NCBI GenBank assembly: GCA_021205585.1 | Contig: JAJPXI010000005.1 | Location: 1 to 10,261 of the forward strand | DNA: 10,261 nt | DNA from: Oscillospiraceae bacterium | Lineage (GTDB): Bacteria > Bacillota > Clostridia > Oscillospirales > Oscillospiraceae | Reading direction: 5' to 3' | Shown: positions 1-5,267 of the stretch, one piece after another | How the letters are laid out: each line of letters begins with the position of its first letter | Position numbering within the stretch: position 1 is the stretch's first letter | Notes under the pieces: generated by a model | Databases searched by the model: none | Seen by the model: the letters and a program-made list of their open reading frames with translations, nothing else | What the model was told of the DNA's origin: nothing | Made by a program: the position numbers and the translations under genes

Positions 1-158
1 GGGGGCGATGGCCGACAGGCACAGCCCCGCGCAAAAAGCGCAGGCATACTTTTCGCAGTTGCCCCCAGGCCAACACAGTTGGCCTGGCCTACGCTGCCAA
101 TCGTAGTTTTGTTCTACCTGACCGACACCCGGCCAACATAGTTGTCCGGCTTACGCTA
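1..158. other. Hairpin-rich intergenic block without a gene
   Basis: No convincing coding sequence is present. The block holds several short inverted repeats: GCGC at 29-32 facing GCGC at 38-41 around an A5 loop; a perfect 10-bp stem 65-74/78-87 with loop ACA; GTAG 103-106 facing CTAC 114-117; and a 9-bp stem 129-137/141-149 with one mismatch and loop ATA. Such stem density is typical of repetitive intergenic elements or of a structured RNA. I cannot tell which, or which strand would be transcribed. The upstream gene lies outside the window. Confidence 0.5.
65..157. repeat. Two diverged copies of a hairpin repeat unit
   Basis: Two units about 64 bp apart share the same plan: a GC-rich arm ending in GGCCAAC, a 3-nt loop (ACA or ATA), an arm starting GTTG, then a trailing motif ACGCT. 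Unit 1 is the stem at 65-87 followed by CCTACGCT; unit 2 is the stem at 129-149 followed by CTTACGCT. The shared loop position and shared trailer suggest duplication of one unit rather than chance. Function is unknown. Confidence 0.5.
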
Positions 159-181
159 AAAATATGCCACTGGCATATTTT
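159..181. repeat. Perfect 10-bp inverted repeat with 3-nt loop
   Basis: Bases 159-168 (AAAATATGCC) and 172-181 (GGCATATTTT) are perfectly complementary around the loop ACT. The arm ends in four T's, so it could act as a weak factor-independent terminator on either strand, but only four of the ten pairs are at its GC-containing centre. It lies just upstream of repeat copy A and may belong to a larger composite element covering the left edge of the window. Confidence 0.5.
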
Positions 182-202
182 CTTAACGCTGCAGCGCTGC
201 GG

Positions 203-280
203 TTTCAAGCTTTTGCAACGCATTCCCGGGTCGAAAAATCCTGCCAGGCGCCGCAGGCGCATTTAATCAGCGGTTCCCTT
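203..280 (+). repeat. Dispersed repeat, copy A (partial or diverged)
   Basis: This stretch matches the repeat at 5122-5174 and, in reverse complement, the one at 10186-10261. Shared blocks are TTTTGCAACGCA (with the right-edge copy), GCCGCAGGCGCATTTAATCAG-type sequence around 250-270, and an end TTCCCTT corresponding to CTTCCTT in the others. The 5-bp stem GCGCC-GCA-GGCGC is perfect here and one base shorter in the other two. The opposite terminal inverted repeat is not visible to its left, so this copy is truncated, diverged or part of a longer form. It lies in the same orientation as copy B. Confidence 0.7.
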
Positions 281-304
281 GTTTTAATCAGATTTCAGTA
301 TGAA

Positions 305-356
305 AACAGCCCGCCCATCTCGGTCAAATTGCCGGTTTGGGCTGTTCTTGTTTTTT
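305..356 (+). terminator. Rho-independent terminator upstream of the HIT operon
   Basis: AACAGCCC at 305-312 pairs perfectly with GGGCTGTT at 339-346, followed by CTTGTTTTTT at 347-356. The 26-nt loop is long but contains a small internal CGG/CCG stem. It most likely ends transcription coming from the gene left of the window. Because the promoter of the next operon begins in its T-run, an attenuator role is possible but not supported by any leader peptide. Confidence 0.65.
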
Positions 357-376
357 GGTTAAAATTGCGCTATACT
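348..376 (+). promoter_or_regulatory. Sigma-A-type promoter of the hinT-comEC operon
   Basis: The -10 box TATACT lies at 371-376. A weak -35 (TTGTTT, 348-353) sits 17 bp upstream, inside the terminator T-run. The -10 context GCTATACT is identical to that of the promoter at 5196-5224. Transcription would start near 383 and leave a leader of about 60 nt before the start codon at 446. Confidence 0.55.
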
Positions 377-445
377 TAGGGATACACAAATTCTATGCGC
401 CCGACAACTTTAACCGCCGGGCAGATTTATTTGGGAGGTTTATTT

Positions 446-784
446 ATGAGCGATTGCCTGTTTTGCAGCATCGTCGCCGGGCAGGTGCCGTCCAATAAGC
501 TGTATGAGGACGCGCTGTGCTATGCCTTTTACGACATCGCGCCCCAGGCGCCGACCCACTTCCTGGTCATCCCCAAGGCCCACATTTCCTCGGTGTCCGC
601 CGTCAATTCGGAAAATGAAGCCGTGGTGGGCCATATCTTTTCGGTCATCGCCCAACTGGCCGGACAGCTGGGGCTGGAGAGCTACCGGGTGGTCTCCAAC
701 ATCGGGGAGCAGGCGGGGCAGAGCGTCCTCCATCTGCATTTCCACGTCCTGTCCGGCCGGGACATGACCTGGCCGCCGGGCTAA
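446..784 (+). CDS. hinT: HIT family (HinT-like) nucleotide hydrolase
   Basis: A 112-residue histidine-triad protein, the usual HinT length. The HIT signature H-x-H-x-H is H96-L-H98-F-H100-V-L, preceded by Q-S-V-L; H98-H100 are the expected catalytic region. The N-terminus D-C-L-F-C (C4, C7) resembles the zinc-ligand start of many bacterial HinT proteins. Family members hydrolyse adenosine phosphoramidates and related AMP conjugates in the cytoplasm; the physiological substrate here is unknown. The ATG at 446 was chosen because GGGAGG (433-438) stands 7 nt before it; an in-frame ATG at 395 has no ribosome binding site and adds residues foreign to the family. First gene of the operon, 9 bp before comEC, perhaps only by cotranscription. 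Confidence 0.93.
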   Translation: MSDCLFCSIVAGQVPSNKLYEDALCYAFYDIAPQAPTHFLVIPKAHISSVSAVNSENEAVVGHIFSVIAQLAGQLGLESYRVVSNIGEQAGQSVLHLHFHVLSGRDMTWPPG

Positions 785-793
785 GCCCGCTTT

Positions 794-3046
794 ATGCGTC
801 GGCTGTGCTGGTTCTGCCTGCCCTTCTGCGCCGCCGTGCTGTGCGCCTGCCTGGGGCTGCCCTTCGCGCTGCCCGTCGGTTTGGGGCTGACTGCAGCCGG
901 AATCCTCACCGGCTGGCGCGGGCGGCTGCCGGTCTGTCTGCTGTGCCTGGGGGCGGCGGCGGGGCTGCTTTGGACTCAGGGGTATGCCCTGCTGTTTCGC
1001 GCCCCTGCCGAGGCCCTGGCAGGGCAGACCGCCGCGTTCAGCGCCACCGTCACCGGCTTTCCCCAGGCCACCTCCACGGGCAGTTACAGCGTACAGGTGC
1101 GCCTGCACTTGCAGGATGCCCCCGACGTGAAGGTGCTGCTGTACACCGACAGCGGCGAGATGCAGCCGGGGGATAAAATTTCAGGCAGCGCCTCTTTCTC
1201 CCTGGCCACTCTGGTGCGGGGAGAAAACGTCACCTATTATGAGTCAAAAGGCATCTTTCTGCGGGCCAGCACCCAGGGAGAGCTGACCGTAGACACGGCG
1301 GACGGCGTCAGCCCCCTGCTCTGGCCCGTCTACATCTCCCAGGCCATGAAGCAGAGCGCCGCCGCCCTGTTTTCCCAGGATACCGCCGGGCTGCTGGCCG
1401 CCCTGCTGACCGGGGACAAGTCCCTGCTCAGCGACGGGGACTACGCCGCCCTGAGCCGGGCGGGGGCGGCCCACATCGCCGCCGTGTCCGGGCTGCACGT
1501 CTCCTTTTTTGTGGGGCTGCTGGGGCTGTTTTTCCGGCGCAGGAGCCGGGTGGGGGCGGCGCTGACCGTGGCGTTGCTGTGCCTGTTTTCCGCCGTGGCC
1601 GGGTTCACTCCGTCGGTGGTGCGGGCCTGCTTCATGGCGGGGATGGCCCTGCTCGCGCCCATGCTGGGCCGGGAGACCGACTCGCCCACCACCCTGACGG
1701 CCATCCTGTTCCTTCTGCTCCTTCAAAACCCCTACGCCATTTTCAGCGTGTCCCTCCAGCTGTCCTTCGCCTCGGTGGCGGGAATCCTCTGGGCTTCCGA
1801 CCCCCTGTATCAAAGGCTGACCGGCTGGCTGCCAAAGGGGAAGGGCTGGCTGCCGCGTCTGCGCGGCCGGGCCGTCCGCTTCGGGGCCGCCAGCCTGTCC
1901 GTCACGGTGGGGGCCCTTTTGCTGACCACGCCCCTGAGCGCCTACTATTTCCGCAGCGTGTCCCTGGTGGCCCCGCTGACCAACCTTTTGATTTTGTGGG
2001 CGGTGTCCCTGGCCTTTTCCGTGGGACTGCCGGTGACGCTGCTGGGCCTCGCCCTGCCGGGGCTGGCCGGGACGCTGGCCCTGCCCGTCCAGTGGCTGGC
2101 CCGGTACGTTCTGGCCGTCGTCCGGCTGCTGGGGCGGCTTTCTTTTGCGGCCCTGTCCACCGATTTTCCCCTCATCTGCGCCTGGCTGGTCTTTGTCTAC
2201 GCCCTGCTGCTTGTCCTGTATCTGCTCCGATACCGGCGGGGCGTGCTGCCGGTGTGTGTCTGTATTCTGACCCTGTGCGCCGCCCTTCTGGGTACCCGGC
2301 TCTCCCTATTGGGCAGCTCGCTGACCGTGACCATGCTGAACGTGGGGCAGGGACAGTGTATCCTGCTCTTTTCCCAGGGGTACACGGCCATAATCGACTG
2401 CGGCGGCAACGAGGACAACGCCGGGGACATCGCCGCCGACTATCTGCAAACTCTTGGGATTTCCAGGGTGGACTTGCTGATTTTGACCCACTGCCACAGC
2501 GACCACACCAACGGGGTGGAGGAGCTGATGGCCCGCTTAAAGGTGGACAATCTAATCCTGCCGGAGCTGGACAGCGACGACTCCGAAAGCCGCGCCCAGG
2601 TGCTGGCCCTGGCCGAAGACGCCGGCGCGGAGGTGACGCTGTTGGAGCAAAGTGTCACGCTGCTTCTTGGACAGACCAAGTTGAATCTATATGCGCCCCT
2701 GGTCAACAGCGAGGATTTGAATGAAAACAGCCTGTTCATCCTGGCCTCCCAGGGGGAGTTTGACTTGCTTGTCACCGGGGATGCCGACAGCTTTTCCGAG
2801 TCGGTGTTCCTCAAATATTACGACCTGCCCGACATCGAGGCCCTGGTGGCCGGGCACCACGGCTCCGCCACATCCACCGGCGAGGCCCTGCTGGACGCGC
2901 TGACCCCGGAGCTGTGCCTGATTTCCAGCGGCTACAACACCTACGGCCACCCCTCCCAGCAGGTGCTGGCCCGCCTGGAGCAGCGGGACATCGCCGTTTA
3001 CCGCACCGACCGGGCGGGCCATGTGACCATTCAAAGCGGCGGTTAG
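794..3046 (+). CDS. comEC: ComEC/Rec2 family DNA internalisation protein
   Basis: A 750-residue polytopic membrane protein with the full ComEC architecture: hydrophobic N-terminal segments (about 1-65), a soluble region of the DUF4131/OB-fold type (about 70-165), the Competence domain of repeated hydrophobic helices (about 185-505) containing the conserved A-A-V-S-G-L-H-V motif (S232, G233, H235), and a C-terminal metallo-beta-lactamase domain from about 510. The latter shows L-N-V-G-Q-G-Q, the metal motif H566-C-H568-S-D570-H571, T-G-D-A-D and G-H-H-G-S. ComEC forms the channel for single-stranded DNA during transformation; the beta-lactamase domain is the proposed strand-degrading nuclease. 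All motifs are intact, so it should be functional. No comEA is seen next to it. In many Firmicutes comEC precedes holA, as here. Start ATG follows hinT by 9 bp with no obvious strong Shine-Dalgarno, suggesting translational coupling. Confidence 0.95.
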   Translation: MRRLCWFCLPFCAAVLCACLGLPFALPVGLGLTAAGILTGWRGRLPVCLLCLGAAAGLLWTQGYALLFRAPAEALAGQTAAFSATVTGFPQATSTGSYSVQVRLHLQDAPDVKVLLYTDSGEMQPGDKISGSASFSLATLVRGENVTYYESKGIFLRASTQGELTVDTADGVSPLLWPVYISQAMKQSAAALFSQDTAGLLAALLTGDKSLLSDGDYAALSRAGAAHIAAVSGLHVSFFVGLLGLFFRRRSRVGAALTVALLCLFSAVAGFTPSVVRACFMAGMALLAPMLGRETDSPTTLTAILFLLLLQNPYAIFSVSLQLSFASVAGILWASDPLYQRLTGWLPKGKGWLPRLRGRAVRFGAASLSVTVGALLLTTPLSAYYFRSVSLVAPLTNLLILWAVSLAFSVGLPVTLLGLALPGLAGTLALPVQWLARYVLAVVRLLGRLSFAALSTDFPLICAWLVFVYALLLVLYLLRYRRGVLPVCVCILTLCAALLGTRLSLLGSSLTVTMLNVGQGQCILLFSQGYTAIIDCGGNEDNAGDIAADYLQTLGISRVDLLILTHCHSDHTNGVEELMARLKVDNLILPELDSDDSESRAQVLALAEDAGAEVTLLEQSVTLLLGQTKLNLYAPLVNSEDLNENSLFILASQGEFDLLVTGDADSFSESVFLKYYDLPDIEALVAGHHGSATSTGEALLDALTPELCLISSGYNTYGHPSQQVLARLEQRDIAVYRTDRAGHVTIQSGG

Positions 3047-3079
3047 GCGGAATCATTTTTACTGAAAAGGAGCGTCCCT

Positions 3080-4105
3080 ATGCCCCCGAAAAAAGACGAC
3101 AGCCTGAAAAAACTGAAGCAGGATTTGAAGGAAAACCAGATTGGCAGCCTGTACCTGTTCCACGGGGAGGAGGACTATCTGCGCCGGCACTACCTGAAGG
3201 AGATTAAAAAACGCCTGCTGACGCCCGGCCTGGAGGTGTTCCAGCTCCACACCCTGTCCGGGAAGGAGGCCACCCCCAGAGCCATCCGGGAGGCGGCGGA
3301 CAGCCTGCCCATGGGCGGGGGGCGGCCTGTGGTGGTGGTCACCGACTGCGATTTGTTCAGGCTGCCCGCCGAAGAGCGGGAGGAACTGTGCGCTCTGCTG
3401 GAGGAGCTCCCGGAGGACGTGTGCCTGATTTTTATTTACGATTTGCTGGAGTACAAGCCGGATGCCCGCACCAGGTTGGCCAAGCTGCTCCAGGCAAAGG
3501 GCCGGGTCGTGGCCTTCCCCCGCCAGGGCCAGGGGGATCTGGCCGACTGGGTCATCCGCCGCTTTCGCGCCCTGGACCGGGACATCGACGGGGAGCTGGC
3601 CAGATACCTGATTTTCCTGTGCGGCGATTTGATGAGCGGCCTGGTCGAGGAGGTCGCCAAAATCGCCGCCTATACCGGCCAGCGCCGGATTACAAGGGCG
3701 GACATCGACGCCGTGGCCGTCCCCCAGCTGGACGCCAGGGTGTTTCAAATGACCGACGCCATCCTTGACAAGGACTTTGACCGGGCGGCCCAGGCGCTGG
3801 GAGAGCTGCTGGGCCAGCAGGAGGCACCCGTCATGATTTTGTCCGTGCTGGGCAAGCAGCTGCGCCAGTTGTACACCGCCCGCCTGGGGCTGGAGGCAGG
3901 GAAGGGGAAGGAGCACCTGGCCCGGCTGTGGAGCATATACCCCTATCCGGCGGAAAAGCTGGTTCGGGCCGCCCCCCGGTTCTCCCTGCCCTGGTGCCGC
4001 CGGGCGGTCTGCCGGGCGGCGGAAACCGATTTGGCCATGAAGTCCGGCGGAGGGGACGCGGAGGAACTGCTGACCGGCTTTCTTTTGGAGCTGGCCCATG
4101 GATAA
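3080..4105 (+). CDS. holA: DNA polymerase III subunit delta
   Basis: A 341-residue protein of normal HolA length. The N-terminal motif L-Y-L-F-H-G-E-E-D-Y-L (about residues 24-34) is typical of delta, which keeps an AAA+-like fold without a working ATPase. The middle region contains the R-x-x-L-A-K-L pattern and the C-terminal third the helical collar domain, with S-V-L-G-K-Q-L-R-Q-L-Y near 255-266. Delta opens the sliding clamp (DnaN) within the clamp-loader complex at the replication fork. Start ATG 3080 has AAAGGAG 8 nt upstream (3066-3072). It sits 33 bp after comEC, a common Firmicute arrangement, and its stop overlaps the next start by 8 bp, implying coupled translation. Confidence 0.95.
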   Translation: MPPKKDDSLKKLKQDLKENQIGSLYLFHGEEDYLRRHYLKEIKKRLLTPGLEVFQLHTLSGKEATPRAIREAADSLPMGGGRPVVVVTDCDLFRLPAEEREELCALLEELPEDVCLIFIYDLLEYKPDARTRLAKLLQAKGRVVAFPRQGQGDLADWVIRRFRALDRDIDGELARYLIFLCGDLMSGLVEEVAKIAAYTGQRRITRADIDAVAVPQLDARVFQMTDAILDKDFDRAAQALGELLGQQEAPVMILSVLGKQLRQLYTARLGLEAGKGKEHLARLWSIYPYPAEKLVRAAPRFSLPWCRRAVCRAAETDLAMKSGGGDAEELLTGFLLELAHG

Positions 4106-4712
4106 ACCGAGAATCAAAGAGGCCATCGTGGTGGAGGGCCGGTACGACAAAAACACCCTGTCTCAGGCGGTGGATGCCACCATCCTTGAGACAGGGGGCT
4201 TTGGCGTGTTCAAACAACGGGAGATGGTGGAGCTAATGCGCCGGCTGGCTCAGGCCCAGGGACTGATTATCCTGACCGACTCCGACGGGGCCGGTTTTCT
4301 CATCCGGGGTCACCTGCAAGGGATGCTGAATCCGGCCCTGGTCAAGCACGCCTATATCCCCGACGTCCCCGGCAAGGAGCGGCGCAAGCGCGCCCCCGGT
4401 CAGGAGGGGAAACTGGGGGTGGAGGGAATGCCGCCCCAGGTGCTGCTGGAGGCCCTGCGCCGGGCGGGGGCCACTTTTTTAGAAGCGGATTCCCCGCCGC
4501 CCCCGCCCCGGCTGACCGGCGCGGAGATGTTCGCCCTGGGGCTGACCGGCCGCCCCAACAGCGCCCAACGCCGGGCCGCTCTGCTCCGGGCCATGAACCT
4601 TCCAGAACGCCTGAACGCCAACGCCCTGGCCCAGTTGCTGCCCATCCTATGCGACAGGGAGGATCTGGAGAGAATGTCGAACAACCTGGAAAGCGAAAAT
4701 GCTTTACAGTAA
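4098..4712 (+). CDS. rnmV: RNase M5-like Toprim protein (DUF4093 type)
   Basis: A 204-residue Toprim protein. The catalytic glutamate is in I-V-V-E13-G-R-Y-D and the D-x-D pair is L-T-D61-S-D63-G-A-G, both as in RNase M5, which matures the 5S rRNA precursor in Firmicutes. The segment H-A-Y-I-P followed by a Lys/Arg-rich stretch and G-V-E-G also matches the M5 family, and the C-terminal part corresponds to DUF4093. B. subtilis RNase M5 is slightly shorter (about 186 residues) and usually sits beside ksgA; here it follows holA instead, so the exact RNA target is an inference. Overlap of 8 bp with holA (ATG inside C-ATG-GATAA) indicates translational coupling. Probably the last gene of the operon. 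Confidence 0.8.
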   Translation: MDKPRIKEAIVVEGRYDKNTLSQAVDATILETGGFGVFKQREMVELMRRLAQAQGLIILTDSDGAGFLIRGHLQGMLNPALVKHAYIPDVPGKERRKRAPGQEGKLGVEGMPPQVLLEALRRAGATFLEADSPPPPPRLTGAEMFALGLTGRPNSAQRRAALLRAMNLPERLNANALAQLLPILCDREDLERMSNNLESENALQ

Positions 4713-4729
4713 TTGAAAGCAGAGCAAAA

Positions 4730-4771
4730 CAGCCCTGTTTTGAACCCAAAAGCCGGTTCGGAACAGGGCTG
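4730..4771. terminator. Long hairpin after the operon, better T-run on the minus strand
   Basis: CAGCCCTGTT (4730-4739) pairs with AACAGGGCTG (4762-4771), and GAACC (4742-4746) with GGTTC (4755-4759); the two intervening positions form U-G pairs in plus-strand RNA, giving a nearly continuous 17-bp stem. The plus strand has no T-run after it, whereas reading the minus strand the stem is followed by TTTTGCTCTGCTTT. It probably ends transcription from both sides, more efficiently from the right. A competing small hairpin (CAAAAC 4725-4730 with GTTTTG 4737-4742) shares its left arm. Confidence 0.55.
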
Positions 4772-4793
4772 CAAGCGTCAAACGTGAGGGCGT

Positions 4794-4829
4794 AAAAAAC
4801 AGCAGCCGGCACCATCGATGTCGGCTGCT
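4794..4829 (-). terminator. Rho-independent terminator of the IS66 remnant
   Basis: On the minus strand an 11-bp stem (4819-4829 with 4801-4811, including one G-U pair) with a 7-nt loop is followed by GTTTTTT (4800 down to 4794). It lies 15 bp beyond the stop codon of the transposase remnant, so it is likely the insertion sequence's own terminator. The sequence GTAA at 4792-4795, immediately beyond, would be compatible with the outer end of an IS66-type element, but the opposite end is missing, so this cannot be confirmed. Confidence 0.65.
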
Positions 4830-4844
4830 ATAGAAAGGATGAGA

Positions 4845-5061
4845 TTATAGGCTTACCCTGCAATCCAGCGGCGCATTCCACGGCAGGAGCGCCTCCATAT
4901 CCTCAGTCGTGTCGGATCTCTGCATCAACCAGGTAAGATATCGCCATGGGTCGAGGTTGTTGTTTAGTGCGGTCTGGATCAGGCTGAATATGACCGCACT
5001 GCCCTTGGCTTCGCTGGGCGTGTTGGCAAACAGGAAATTCTTCCCTTCAATCACGAAGAGC
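4845..5061 (-). pseudogene. IS66 family transposase, C-terminal remnant
   Basis: Only the last ~70 residues of an IS66-type transposase remain. The recognisable block F-V-I-E-G-K-N-F-L-F-A-N-T-P followed by A-K-G-S-A-V-I-F-S-L-I-Q-T-A and L-D-P-W-R-Y-L-T-W-L, then L-L-P-W-N near the end, matches the region just after the last catalytic glutamate in IS66 TnpC proteins. A GTG at 5052-5054 could be read as a start, but the similarity begins a few codons further upstream, up to the exact edge of the MITE at 5062. More than 400 residues are missing, including the DDE catalytic core, and no related sequence is seen beyond the MITE. Lower GC than its neighbours supports a foreign origin. Non-functional. 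Confidence 0.85.
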
Positions 5062-5174
5062 TTAAGGAAGGACTGATTAAATCGGCAAGAGCGGATGGTG
5101 AGAAATTTTGCGACAAAAGAAGGCGCAAAAGTTCCGCCAGACGCCGCAGGCGCATTTAATCAGTGCTTCCTTAA
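5062..5174 (+). mobile_element. MITE-like element, copy B (complete, 113 bp)
   Basis: The ends are inverted repeats: 21 bp at 5062-5082 and at 5154-5174 match at 20 of 21 positions, differing only where the left end has AAGGAAGG and the right end gives AAGGAAGC. The inside has no coding capacity for a transposase, so it would have to be moved in trans. The right ~50 bp are nearly identical to copy C (46 consecutive identical bases, 5127-5172) and clearly related to copy A. The target duplication could be TA or TTAA, since the ends read TTAAGG and CCTTAA; the palindrome prevents a choice. It sits between the IS66 remnant and the promoter of the radical SAM gene, ending 21 bp before its -35 box. 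Confidence 0.8.
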
Positions 5175-5195
5175 ATGTGAAGTGGCAAACTCGGG

Positions 5196-5224
5196 TTGAA
5201 ACAGGGGCGCTTTTGTGCTATACT
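5196..5224 (+). promoter_or_regulatory. Near-consensus sigma-A promoter of the radical SAM operon
   Basis: TTGAAA (5196-5201) and TATACT (5219-5224) are separated by exactly 17 bp. The context GCTATACT repeats that of the hinT promoter. Transcription would begin about 5231, leaving a leader of roughly 37 nt. The TTG of the -35 box is in frame with the downstream gene but must not be taken as its start. Confidence 0.8.
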
Positions 5225-5267
5225 AAAGCACATAAAACAGGCCGCCCGGAGGCGGATGGAGGAACGG

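Noticed and set aside
164..379. 71-codon plus-strand frame across the left repeat
   Set aside because: It crosses a hairpin, repeat copy A and a terminator, has no ribosome binding site and resembles no family.
395..445. In-frame ATG 51 bp upstream of the HIT start
   Set aside because: No ribosome binding site before it, residues unlike the family N-terminus, and GGGAGG is ideally placed for ATG 446.
2687..4156. Long minus-strand frames opposite comEC and holA
   Set aside because: Low-complexity translations antisense to genes with clear family motifs, and no start signals.
446..4712. A novel system formed by hinT, comEC, holA and the Toprim gene
   Set aside because: comEC-holA adjacency is a common Firmicute arrangement and all four are housekeeping families; nothing indicates a dedicated defence or mobile function.
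5062..5174. MITE ends as a CRISPR repeat or phage attachment site
   Set aside because: Copies are kilobases apart in both orientations with no regular spacers, no cas or integrase gene and no tRNA gene.
5196..5267. TTG 5196 as start of the radical SAM gene
   Set aside because: This TTG is the -35 box of a near-consensus promoter; the -10 lies downstream of it, and ATG 5268 has a well-placed GGAGG.
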